DNA of 8,247 bases from an uncultured Eubacteriaceae bacterium (GCA_947565475.1 CANOGI010000091.1:1-8247), one strand, 5' to 3'; counted from the first letter of the stretch, positions 1 to 5,942 are shown. Notes: generated by a model from the sequence alone, not told the origin. A program made the numbers and translations.

Positions 1-156
1 TGGAATTTTTAATCCCACTTAAACGAAAACGCTTTTTCGTTAGGAGCGTATTTTTAGTAAAATTATTTTTATTTCCTCTCTGCGCGGTGTTTCCTTAATA
101 CAAGAGTAAGTCCCCCCCCGCTTAAAAAAGCTTATGACTTCCTCTGTCGGGTAAAC

Positions 157-813
157 TCAATCGGCGTTAAGTCCTGGAATTAAAAACTCGTCTTCCGAAA
201 AATCAGCATCGAATTTAAAATCGGAAAAATCAGCGGAAAAAACGGTGTTATTTTTATCGTCAAATGTTTGAAGCCTGAAAGGAACCCCCTCGTCAACGTC
301 AATCCAAAGCTTTTGATAAGCGAAATACTTTCCACCGCCCACGTTGGCTAAAAGAACGTCGTATTTTTTCCCGTCAAATAAAACCTCTTCTTCCGATGAG
401 TCGCTTCCGCTTAAATAACTTTTCATAAATTCCGATATAAAAATTTTGCTTTTTCCGTCAAAATCCCCACCTGTTTTGGAGAGAGAAATTTTGCTTTCTA
501 TATTAGGATTATACTGCCATAATCCTTTTCCGTCAAATAAAATGACGTTTCCCTTTAAAATTTCGGGACTTTCTGTCTCTATTTTGTATTTTCCGCTTTT
601 TTCCCAGCTTATTCGGGCTGAGTAGCTGTTTTCCCCTTTGTTGGACTTCACGTTAATCTCAGCGTCACATGAATACCCGCTCATAGACGTTATTTTTTCC
701 TTGACGTCCGCCTTTTTTTCGGCGCTTTCCCCGGAGCACGCGCATATAAACGCCACCCCCCCGACTGCCAATATAATGTTAAAATATTTTAACATTTTAA
801 AAAATTTATTCAT
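157..813 (-). CDS. LolA-fold lipoprotein, GerS-like
   Basis: The 218-residue product starts with a lysine-rich N-terminus and a hydrophobic stretch (about residues 11-25) ending in a lipobox I-C-A-C, so Cys26 would be lipidated and the mature protein anchored outside the cytoplasmic membrane. The mature part has the alternating beta-strand pattern of the LolA/LolB fold, including a VILFDGKGLWQYNP segment near residues 90-103. Gram-positive spore formers have no outer membrane; the best-known relatives there are GerS-type lipoproteins, which in Clostridioides difficile support spore-cortex modification by CwlD and germination. That role is inferred from family resemblance only. The gene is monocistronic and divergent from the exporter cassette. 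The start at 813 is preceded by a weak GGTGA Shine-Dalgarno about 6 nt upstream; an internal Met7 has none. Confident on lipoprotein and LolA fold, moderate on the GerS assignment. Confidence 0.8.
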   Translation of the reverse strand: MNKFFKMLKYFNIILAVGGVAFICACSGESAEKKADVKEKITSMSGYSCDAEINVKSNKGENSYSARISWEKSGKYKIETESPEILKGNVILFDGKGLWQYNPNIESKISLSKTGGDFDGKSKIFISEFMKSYLSGSDSSEEEVLFDGKKYDVLLANVGGGKYFAYQKLWIDVDEGVPFRLQTFDDKNNTVFSADFSDFKFDADFSEDEFLIPGLNAD

Positions 814-841
814 AAAAAATCACCGGTAAACATTTATAATC

Positions 842-869
842 ATTATATGTACGATTAAAATTGTAAGAA
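842..869 (-). promoter_or_regulatory. Putative sigma-A promoter of the lipoprotein gene
   Basis: On the minus strand a perfect TATAAT -10 box (842-847) is preceded at 16 nt by a weak -35 box TTCTTA (864-869). It lies about 30 nt upstream of the lipoprotein start codon. The -10 box is strong but the -35 box is poor, and the region is AT-rich, so a chance match is possible. A sporulation sigma factor could be used instead. Confidence 0.4.
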
Positions 870-1020
870 CTTTAAATCAAAAATTTTCAAGTCTATTGAC
901 TATAAAATCACTATGGCTCTTTTCTGTTTTGTAAATTTTTGCAAAACCCACATTCTTTATCTGATTTCTATACACTTTTTAAATATTTTCAACAAGTCAT
1001 CACAAATCCTTAAAAAAAGC

Positions 1021-1049
1021 TTGACATATAACCCTACATACGCTATAAT
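1021..1049 (+). promoter_or_regulatory. Consensus sigma-A promoter of the exporter cassette
   Basis: TTGACA (1021-1026) and TATAAT (1044-1049) are both perfect consensus hexamers with the optimal 17-nt spacer. Transcription would start near 1056, just ahead of the riboswitch aptamer. A promoter this strong fits control by premature termination rather than by regulated initiation. Confidence 0.87.
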
Positions 1050-1060
1050 GTCTACAATTT

Positions 1061-1155
1061 AAGCAATTCATCGGAGGACTTGTAATCGCAATTACAACGG
1101 TCGAGAATGATGTCGGGTGCGCCCGGTTATTTAAAAATAACCGAGCGCCTTTTTT
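1061..1155 (+). promoter_or_regulatory. Guanidine-IV-type riboswitch (mepA motif)
   Basis: The 5' leader holds a stem-loop with a 7-bp stem (1080-1086 with 1091-1097) and loop CGCA (1087-1090), extended by a GAC/GTC pairing (1077-1079 with 1100-1102) and a possible ATTC/GAAT closing stem. A second small hairpin, CGGG (1114-1117) with CCCG (1122-1125), has loop TGCG (1118-1121), exactly complementary to the first loop, so a kissing interaction can form. The second hairpin shares bases with the 5' arm of the terminator, so the two folds exclude each other. This architecture and the MATE gene downstream match the mepA motif, known as the guanidine-IV riboswitch, in which guanidine binding blocks termination and switches the exporter on. 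The class was assigned from remembered motif features and gene context, not from a covariance search. Confidence 0.8.
1119..1155 (+). terminator. Riboswitch-controlled intrinsic terminator
   Basis: CGGTTATT (1124-1131) pairs perfectly with AATAACCG (1136-1143) around loop TAAA. After one C-A mismatch the stem continues with four more G-C pairs (1119-1122 with 1145-1148). Six T residues follow (1150-1155). It sits 48 nt before the MATE start codon, so in the ligand-free state it should stop transcription before the coding region. Confidence 0.88.
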
Positions 1156-1203
1156 ATTTTCTATTCTTTTACTATAACTATAAAATCAAAAGGAGGAATA
1201 AAA

Positions 1204-2535
1204 ATGAAAATAACTTTTTCTGAACATTTTAATTACTCTAAACTGTTAAGATTTGTCCTGCCGTCAGTTGTTATGATGGTCTTCACTTCCATATACGGAG
1301 TGGTAGACGGGCTATTCGTTTCAAATTACGTGGGAAAAACGCCTTTCGCCGCCGTAAACCTTATTATGCCCGTACTAATGCTTTTCGGGACAGTAGGATT
1401 TATGATCGGAACGGGAGGAAGCGCCGTAATAGCTAAAACACTGGGAGAGGGAAATAAGGCGAAAGCTAATCAGTATTTCTCAATGCTTGTATACGCTTCC
1501 GCTATACTTGGGGTTATATTCGCCATTTTAGGCTTTGTTTTTATCCGTCCAATTTCCATAGCTTTGGGAGCCCAGGGAGAAATGCTCGATAACTGTATAA
1601 TTTACGCCAGAATAATTCTTATTGCCCTGCCCGCTTTCGTTCTTCAGAATGTTTTTCAGAGCTTTCTTGTCACCGCTGAAAAGCCTCAGCTCGGTTTAAT
1701 TATTACCGTCTCGGCGGGAATAACGAATATGGTTTTTGATTACCTGTTTATCGCCGTTTTTAAAATGGGTATAGCCGGAGCGGCGGTAGCGACCGCTTTA
1801 AGCCAGATAGTCGGCGGGGTCGCGCCTGTTGTCTATTTTATGTCAAAAAACACAAGCCTGCTTAAATTCACAAAAACTAAATTTTTCGGTAAAATATTTG
1901 TAAAATCCTGTACAAACGGCTCATCCGAACTTTTAACCACGGTTTCTATGTCCCTTGTTAATATTTTATATAATTTTAGGCTTATGGAAATAGCGGGAGA
2001 AAATGGAATAGCCGCTTATGGGGTAATAATGTACGTAAACTTTATATTTGCCTCAATGTTTATAGGCTATTCAATAGGAAGCGCCCCACTCGTCTCTTAT
2101 AACTACGGCTCAGGGAATAAAGATGAGCTTAAAAGCCTGTTTAAAAAGAGCCTCGTAATCGTGAGTATCTCGGGAATATCCCTCTCCATTTTAGCGTTTT
2201 CCCTTTCGGGGATTCTCTCCGGTCTTTTCGTGGGCTATGACAAAGACCTGTTCGATATGACGGTACATAGATTTAAGCTTTATTCCCTCTCCTTTTTTAT
2301 TATGGGGATTAATATATTCGCCTCCGCCTTTTTCACAGCCCTTAACAACGGGCTTATCTCCGGAATAATCTCATTTATGAGAACCCTTGTCTTTCAGGTT
2401 GCCGTTGTTATTATATTACCGCTGTTTCTTGGGATAGACGGAATTTGGAGCGCTGTTTTCGTCGCTGAGTTTTTAGAGCTTGTCTTAACTGTTTACTTTT
2501 TTATAAGCCAAAATAAAAATTACAAATACGCGTAG
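1204..2535 (+). CDS. MATE-family efflux transporter, MepA-type
   Basis: The 443-residue polytopic membrane protein is full length for the multidrug and toxin extrusion family (usually 430-460) and has the expected 12 hydrophobic segments in two homologous halves. The halves show matching signature loops: GGSAVIAKTLGEGNKAKA at about 71-88 and GSAPLVSYNYGSGNKDEL at about 292-309. The N-terminal SIYGVVDGLFVSNYVG (29-44) and C-terminal FMRTLVFQ and GIDGIWSAVFVAE segments are typical of MepA-like members. MATE proteins use a Na+ or H+ gradient to export cationic compounds across the cytoplasmic membrane. The guanidine-IV-type leader suggests guanidinium or a related cation as physiological substrate or inducer; that is inference from context. 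An AGGAGG Shine-Dalgarno (1191-1196) lies 7 nt before the ATG. It is a single-gene transcription unit followed by hairpins. Confidence 0.94.
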   Translation: MKITFSEHFNYSKLLRFVLPSVVMMVFTSIYGVVDGLFVSNYVGKTPFAAVNLIMPVLMLFGTVGFMIGTGGSAVIAKTLGEGNKAKANQYFSMLVYASAILGVIFAILGFVFIRPISIALGAQGEMLDNCIIYARIILIALPAFVLQNVFQSFLVTAEKPQLGLIITVSAGITNMVFDYLFIAVFKMGIAGAAVATALSQIVGGVAPVVYFMSKNTSLLKFTKTKFFGKIFVKSCTNGSSELLTTVSMSLVNILYNFRLMEIAGENGIAAYGVIMYVNFIFASMFIGYSIGSAPLVSYNYGSGNKDELKSLFKKSLVIVSISGISLSILAFSLSGILSGLFVGYDKDLFDMTVHRFKLYSLSFFIMGINIFASAFFTALNNGLISGIISFMRTLVFQVAVVIILPLFLGIDGIWSAVFVAEFLELVLTVYFFISQNKNYKYA

Positions 2536-2586
2536 TATAGTCAGTAATAGACTTTTAAAAACAAGGTTTCGCGTCAAGACTGCTTA

Positions 2587-2607
2587 AATTTTTGTTACAC
2601 AAAAATT
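2587..2607. repeat. Perfect 9-bp stem-loop behind the MATE gene
   Basis: AATTTTTGT (2587-2595) pairs with ACAAAAATT (2599-2607) around a TAC loop. It is the first of four closely spaced hairpins in this gap. The stem is AT-rich with no proper T-run behind it, so termination here would be weak. Confidence 0.5.
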
Positions 2608-2619
2608 CTTATAACTGAC

Positions 2620-2640
2620 GGCGAAAACATTCGCCTTTAT
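2620..2640 (+). terminator. Probable terminator of the MATE gene
   Basis: GGCGAA (2620-2625) pairs with TTCGCC (2630-2635) around an AACA tetraloop, followed by a short T-rich tail. It is the best terminator-like hairpin after the MATE stop codon, 85 nt downstream. The tail is short and interrupted, so read-through into the next hairpins is possible. Confidence 0.5.
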
Positions 2641-2674
2641 ATTCAGCGGGAACTTGCGCTCCCACTGAATATAA
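2637..2674. repeat. Palindromic element, hairpin 3 of the string
   Basis: TTATATTCAG (2637-2646) pairs perfectly with CTGAATATAA (2665-2674); after one C-A mismatch, GGGA (2648-2651) pairs with TCCC (2660-2663). The stem of 14 pairs in 38 nt begins one base after the terminator-like hairpin and abuts the next one. The shape resembles an interspersed palindromic (REP-like) unit; genome copy number cannot be judged from one window. Confidence 0.6.
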
Positions 2675-2719
2675 GAGAAAAGGAGATGTGAAAAATAAAT
2701 TTTTCACACCCCCTTTCTC
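2675..2719. repeat. Palindromic element, hairpin 4 of the string
   Basis: A perfect 10-bp core, TGTGAAAAAT (2687-2696) with ATTTTTCACA (2699-2708), is extended outward by imperfect pairing of 2675-2685 with 2710-2719. The core is nearly the same as the core of the palindrome at 4414-4452, so the window carries two copies of this hairpin type. A/T blocks inside both arms could allow bidirectional termination. Confidence 0.6.
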
Positions 2720-2875
2720 AGAAATGTACCCACTTCCCGCAAATTGTTTAAGGAAGGAGCCAGCCATATTTTTCCCTCACCAAAAACCTGTGCGAAAAAA
2801 GTTCCTGTCCTCAGACGAGCAAAGCCCCCATTGCGGATTTTAATCTATGGCGTTACGTTTTTGAAGCTTATTAGC

Positions 2876-2928
2876 AAAAATAAAATTTGAAAGAGTTTTT
2901 AATTTTCTTTCAGATAAATTTTATTTTT
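2876..2928. repeat. Long AT-rich inverted repeat
   Basis: AAAAATAAAATTT (2876-2888) pairs perfectly with AAATTTTATTTTT (2916-2928). Inside it TGAAAGA (2888-2894) pairs with TCTTTCA (2906-2912), leaving a three-base bulge GAT. The stem of about 19 pairs runs directly into the 33-nt repeat. It could be a bidirectional terminator insulating the LCP promoter, or the end of a degenerate mobile sequence. Confidence 0.55.
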
Positions 2929-2957
2929 TCACAGCCCCTTACTTTGTCGGTTAAAAA
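2925..2957 (+). repeat. 33-nt repeat, copy A
   Basis: This stretch matches 4436-4468 at 29 of 33 positions, with a shared core CTTACTTTGTC and flanks TTTTTCACA and TTAAAAA. In both places it follows an AT palindrome. It holds no gene or recognised site. Confidence 0.6.
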
Positions 2958-2988
2958 TTTATTTACTTTGGCAAATCCATTTTTCATC

Positions 2989-3017
2989 TTGATAATATAT
3001 AAAAATTTTGTTATACT
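2989..3017 (+). promoter_or_regulatory. Sigma-A promoter of the LCP gene
   Basis: TTGATA (2989-2994) and TATACT (3012-3017), each five of six to consensus, are separated by the optimal 17 nt. The predicted start near 3024 falls at the shared 13-nt motif and gives a leader of about 200 nt before the LCP start codon. Confidence 0.72.
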
Positions 3018-3025
3018 CTCAATAT

Positions 3026-3100
3026 AGAGCGTATCTGATAACTTTGTAAAAGTTATCTTAATTTACTTTTATTTTTTTACACTTTAATTTTCAGATATGC
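3026..3100 (+). promoter_or_regulatory. Structured leader with shared 13-nt motif, copy 1
   Basis: AGAGCGTATCTGA (3026-3038) begins at the predicted transcription start and recurs exactly at 5789-5801. A perfect 9-bp hairpin, GATAACTTT (3037-3045) with AAAGTTATC (3049-3057), follows. GCGTATCTGA (3029-3038) can instead pair at long range with TCAGATATGC (3091-3100), with one G-U wobble. The hairpin and the long stem share only GA, so both can nearly coexist. The function is unknown; it matches no riboswitch class I recognise. Confidence 0.45.
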
Positions 3101-3221
3101 CGTGAGACATTTTTGCTCTCATATACCCCCATAATATTTTTCATCAAGACTTTTTATATCAAATTTTTTCTGAATATAAGACTGTAAGATTACATAATAT
3201 TTCTTAAAGGAAGGGATATTT

Positions 3222-4250
3222 ATGGACAACTCTAAAATAAAAAAAATTTTAATAATTATGATTATAGTCCTTTTAGCGTCAATTTTTCTTGTAATAAGCG
3301 TATTCGCCTTTATTATTATATCTTCAAAATCAGGCAGACGGCTTCCCGAGGAGAATGAAAGCGTATTGTTGGATGAGCCCTCCGCCGCCGATACGGAAGA
3401 TATTTCAGAACCGGACGACGGTATCCCGTCAAAAACTGTTTTCGCCGTTTACGGAGTGGACAAAGGCGGGGCGCTTTCCGACGTTATAATAGTAGCGTCT
3501 TTTGATAAAATAAAAAACACAATAAACACGCTTTCAATTCCCAGAGATACATATGTCAAGGTATCCGAAAAAAACAGAAAAGAGTTAAAAGCCCATAATA
3601 AAAATATTCCGTCAGGCGGAATAAAAATAAACGCCGTACACAGCTATTCGGGTGAATATGGAAACGAGTATTTATCAAGACAGATAGAGGAGCTTTTGGG
3701 CGTTCATATAGATTATTATTTTGAGATTGACTTAAACTCATTTGTAGAAATAGTGGACGCTGTCGGCGGAGTTGAGATAGATGTTCCCTCAAATATGTAT
3801 TATAGGGACCCAACTCAAAAACTGACGATAAACATAAAAAAAGGCCTCCAGGTAATGGACGGTAAGACAGCTCAAGGATTTGTCCGTTTCAGACAGTATT
3901 TAACGGGCGATATAGAGAGAATAGAGGCCCAGAAGAAATTTATAAAAGCGCTTTTAAAGAAAATAACGTCCACCGATACCATTTTATCCAATTTAACAAA
4001 TTTCATATCAATTTTCATAAATAACGTGACAACAAATATGACGATAAAAGACGCCGTAAATTACGCCCCTTATATAAAAAATATTTCCGTGGAAAATATA
4101 ACTATGGAGACTCTGCCGGGAGACGGAAAAACGCCTTACCGCCATGATGAGTCAAAAACCCGTGTCCTTGTGGATAAATTATTTTATGATGTACCCGATA
4201 ATACCGAAACAAGCGAAATATCTACCGAAAATAACATATCCGTCAAATAA
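3222..4250 (+). CDS. LytR-CpsA-Psr (LCP) family cell-wall ligase
   Basis: The 342-residue protein has a short cytoplasmic N-terminus, one membrane anchor (about 8-34), an acidic linker (about 43-68) and an extracellular LCP domain (about 70-245). Family signatures are in order: SD with Asp87 (metal/pyrophosphate site), SIPRDT (105-110), KINAVHSYSG (135-144), the GGVEIDVP block (182-189), RFR (222-224) and GDIERIEAQ (229-237), keeping the Arg233 and Gln237 equivalents. LCP enzymes move lipid-linked glycopolymers such as teichoic acid or capsule onto peptidoglycan at the outer membrane face. Two usual arginines are replaced (Leu85 in the R-S-D position, Ala236 in the R-Q position). The C-terminal tail is rich in Thr, Ser and Asn. 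An AGGAAGGG Shine-Dalgarno lies 6 nt before the ATG. It is a single gene with its own promoter; the glycopolymer substrate cannot be told. Confidence 0.92.
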   Translation: MDNSKIKKILIIMIIVLLASIFLVISVFAFIIISSKSGRRLPEENESVLLDEPSAADTEDISEPDDGIPSKTVFAVYGVDKGGALSDVIIVASFDKIKNTINTLSIPRDTYVKVSEKNRKELKAHNKNIPSGGIKINAVHSYSGEYGNEYLSRQIEELLGVHIDYYFEIDLNSFVEIVDAVGGVEIDVPSNMYYRDPTQKLTINIKKGLQVMDGKTAQGFVRFRQYLTGDIERIEAQKKFIKALLKKITSTDTILSNLTNFISIFINNVTTNMTIKDAVNYAPYIKNISVENITMETLPGDGKTPYRHDESKTRVLVDKLFYDVPDNTETSEISTENNISVK

Positions 4251-4277
4251 CCTAAGGACACTTATAGTTAATTAGCT

Positions 4278-4300
4278 CTAATAAGTAAAATTAGTTTTTT
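4278..4300 (+). terminator. Weak terminator after the LCP gene
   Basis: CTAAT (4278-4282) pairs with ATTAG (4290-4294) and six T residues follow (4295-4300). The stem is short and AT-rich, so efficiency is doubtful. Another inverted repeat, AATTGAC (4303-4309) with GTCAATT (4338-4344), follows. Confidence 0.4.
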
Positions 4301-4413
4301 AAAATTGACTTTTTTATAACTGTCAAAAGATTTTTTTGTCAATTAAATACCCTAATATCAACTCATATGTTAACGTGAGTTCACTTATTGACTTGTTATT
4401 GATTGGCGATAAA

Positions 4414-4452
4414 TAAGTGGGTGTGAAAAAATAAATTTTTCACACCCACTTA
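4414..4452. repeat. 17-bp perfect palindrome between convergent genes
   Basis: Positions 4414-4430 pair perfectly with 4436-4452 around loop ATAAA. It lies between the convergent LCP and Maf genes and starts only five bases beyond the Maf stop codon, so it probably forms a bidirectional terminator; the A-tract and T-tract are inside the arms rather than after the stem, which is atypical. Its core is shared with the hairpin at 2675-2719. Confidence 0.65.
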
Positions 4453-4468
4453 CTTTGTCAATTAAAAA
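4436..4468 (+). repeat. 33-nt repeat, copy B, overlapping the Maf stop codon
   Basis: It matches 2925-2957 at 29 of 33 positions. The 5' part is the right arm of the palindrome and the 3' part supplies the stop codon (4458-4460) and last codons of the Maf gene, so the repeat may have shaped that protein's C-terminus. Confidence 0.6.
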
Positions 4469-5726
4469 AATCCTCTATAGGTCTGTGCTCAAAACCATCG
4501 ATAAAAGCGCCCTTAGCGGTACAGTTTATAAGTCTGACGTCTTTTCCGTGTTTTTTAGCGAACTTTCTAAACCATTTCAAATACTCATATAAATTGGGAG
4601 GGGAAAAATAAGTTTCCCCGTCTATTCCCAAAACGGGCTTGCCGTATTTTAAATTTTTAAATCCCTCGTTTTCCCCCGAATGAGTCTTGTCGGAGTGATA
4701 ACATAAATCCTGTCCGACAAGAATAATTTCAGAAAACCCCATAATAAAACAAAGGCTCATGGCAGTCGTGGCTACAGAACCGCCTGTCTCAACACAAAAT
4801 TTTCTATCCTCCTCGCTCACCCTGTCCGAATATTTCTCAAACAGTATATACTTTTTCCCCTTATAGTTACATACCGAAGGGTGAATAGTGGATAAGAAGA
4901 AAAGAGGAGTCTCGCTCTCGTTTAAATCAAGCTGTCCTATCACGCTTTCCTTTGGGTCTGTGATAATTGAGAAATTAGGGACAACCCCCTCTTTTTTAAG
5001 ATATTTGAGAGCTCTTCCCACACTTATGACAACCGTGTCTTTAAGCTGTTTAATCTTTCCTGCGTTTAACTCTAAAGACGGGCCGGCGGAAACCACACAC
5101 GCCCGTTTTCCCTTAAAATGATTAAAAAATACTTTTCCGCCGTTTTCATATCCTTTTGTCAAATTCGCTTTCTCATTGTCCAAAAGAAGATTGCCTAAAA
5201 TCTTAACCGAACGGGCTTTAATAACAAAGGTTTCAAAAGTCTCCTTAATTTCCTCAAACTCATCAGGAATAACCCTCATAGACGGCTCGTGACATATAAA
5301 AACCCCGTCAGACATAAATTCCTTAGCCTTTAAAACGGCGTCGGAGAAATTAAGGGGAATATCAAAAATAACGTTATCCCTTTTTAAAACCTCTCCCAAA
5401 TCGGTATTTTCATAAGCTATTTTAAAAAGTTCCCTGTTAAACTCCAAAATATAAAGCTTCTGACCCGATGACATCATATCCGCTATAGCCTTAATATGAA
5501 AACCCATTCCCACGCCATAAAGAAATATGTTTTTATCCGGCGTGTAATATTCTTTGGCGAAACACTCCCCCTCTTTCTGAGGATTGTATCTGCTGTTTAT
5601 AAAAAAAGAACAGCCGCCCTTAAAAGCTTTTAAAACAGGAGCGCCGCCCTTTCCGAAAGAAAGAGAAAATTCATCTGATATTTCCGTATTCTCAATAATA
5701 TGGCTTATTTTCTCAGCGTCATACAT
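4458..5726 (-). CDS. Maf/DUF115 motility-associated glycosyltransferase-like protein
   Basis: The 422-residue protein carries the DUF115 (MptE-like) core at about 195-345: GKRACVVSAGPSLE (206-219), the VISVGRAL strand-turn (233-240), IITDPKES (254-261), then ETGGSVATTAMSLCFIMGF (313-331) and EIILVGQDLCY (333-343). An N-terminal Rossmann-like segment, NIFLYGVGMGFHIKAI (66-81), precedes it. This layout is that of motility-associated factor (Maf) proteins, which glycosylate flagellin with sialic-acid-like sugars in several motile bacteria; the core is also related to hydroxymethylpterin diphosphokinase MptE. Flagellin is the likely but unproven target. It is soluble, with no signal peptide. The start at 5726 has an unusual Shine-Dalgarno, AAAGGGCGGG, 5 nt upstream. 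It is convergent with the LCP gene and divergent from the FlgN-like gene. Family Maf proteins are often longer (over 550 residues), so this is a short form. Confidence 0.88.
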   Translation of the reverse strand: MYDAEKISHIIENTEISDEFSLSFGKGGAPVLKAFKGGCSFFINSRYNPQKEGECFAKEYYTPDKNIFLYGVGMGFHIKAIADMMSSGQKLYILEFNRELFKIAYENTDLGEVLKRDNVIFDIPLNFSDAVLKAKEFMSDGVFICHEPSMRVIPDEFEEIKETFETFVIKARSVKILGNLLLDNEKANLTKGYENGGKVFFNHFKGKRACVVSAGPSLELNAGKIKQLKDTVVISVGRALKYLKKEGVVPNFSIITDPKESVIGQLDLNESETPLFFLSTIHPSVCNYKGKKYILFEKYSDRVSEEDRKFCVETGGSVATTAMSLCFIMGFSEIILVGQDLCYHSDKTHSGENEGFKNLKYGKPVLGIDGETYFSPPNLYEYLKWFRKFAKKHGKDVRLINCTAKGAFIDGFEHRPIEDFFN

Positions 5727-5750
5727 AAAAACCCGCCCTTTCTTTTTATA

Positions 5751-5779
5751 TTCAAAAAAAATATTTATTGTGGTATAAT
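5751..5779 (+). promoter_or_regulatory. Putative promoter towards the FlgN-like gene
   Basis: A perfect TATAAT (5774-5779) has a poor -35 box TTCAAA (5751-5756) at 17 nt. The 13-nt motif AGAGCGTATCTGA follows at 5789-5801, placed relative to the -10 box within one base of its position in the LCP promoter. This was probably the native promoter of the FlgN-like gene before the MITE-like insertion. The minus strand of the same region may carry the Maf promoter, but no clear one was seen. Confidence 0.5.
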
Positions 5780-5788
5780 AGATTTGTC

Positions 5789-5801
5789 AGAGCGTATCTG
5801 A
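5789..5801 (+). repeat. Shared 13-nt start-site motif, copy 2
   Basis: AGAGCGTATCTGA is identical to 3026-3038 and the match continues loosely as (T/A)AACT. In both places it lies 14-15 nt after the start of a -10 box. It may be a regulator site at the transcription start or a conserved mRNA 5' end. Confidence 0.55.
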
Positions 5802-5834
5802 AAACTAAAACACACGCGAAAAATTATAAAAAAC

Positions 5835-5867
5835 AGAATGAGACTGACTCATTTTCGTTTATTTTTT
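5835..5867 (+). terminator. Terminator-like hairpin in the FlgN-like leader
   Basis: AATGAG (5837-5842) pairs with CTCATT (5848-5853) around ACTGA, with one more wobble and one A-T pair outside, and is followed by a T-rich tail ending in six T (5862-5867). It lies about 50 nt after the putative start, so it could end a short transcript or act as an attenuator. Confidence 0.45.
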
Positions 5868-5878
5868 ATTAATTTTGT

Positions 5879-5936
5879 TGATTGACTATAAAAAAGCGGT
5901 TTTATTATATCATAAATTGAGTGTTACAGTCAATCA
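5879..5936. repeat. Inverted repeat with 9-bp arms
   Basis: TGATTGACT (5879-5887) is the exact reverse complement of AGTCAATCA (5928-5936), with 40 AT-rich bases between. A loose promoter-like TTGACT lies in the left arm, with no good -10 box at 16-18 nt. It could be a regulator site or a leader stem; no target duplication flanks it. Confidence 0.4.
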
Positions 5937-5942
5937 GCCTAT

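Larger units (their letters stand above)
2536..3221. other. 686-bp gap: hairpins, repeats, promoter and leader
   Basis: No convincing gene lies between the MATE and LCP genes. The first part (to about 2720) is a string of stem-loops. The middle (about 2720-2875) is less AT-rich than the rest; reverse-strand frames there are open only in pieces broken by stops and match no protein I recognise. Then come a long AT inverted repeat (2876-2928), one copy of a 33-nt repeat (2925-2957), a good sigma-A promoter (2989-3017) and the structured leader of the LCP gene. Confidence 0.6.

Noticed and set aside
22..41. AACGAAAA/TTTTCGTT hairpin as terminator of the lipoprotein gene.
   Set aside because: The stem is AT-rich and no T-run follows on the minus strand; a competing ACGCT/AGCGT pairing on the plus strand is equally weak.
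638..829. 63-codon open frame on the plus strand over the lipoprotein signal region.
   Set aside because: It is antisense to the lipoprotein start and has no family resemblance.
1061..1155. Fluoride, ykkC (guanidine-I) or guanidine-III riboswitch as alternative class.
   Set aside because: Conserved segments of those classes as I know them are absent, whereas the loop-loop complementarity and terminator overlap fit guanidine-IV.
2587..2719. CRISPR-like array.
   Set aside because: The hairpins differ from each other in sequence, with no equal-length spacers and no cas genes.
2700..2880. Short open stretches on the minus strand, as if from a decayed gene.
   Set aside because: Frames are broken by stops, cross the palindromes, and match no family I recognise.
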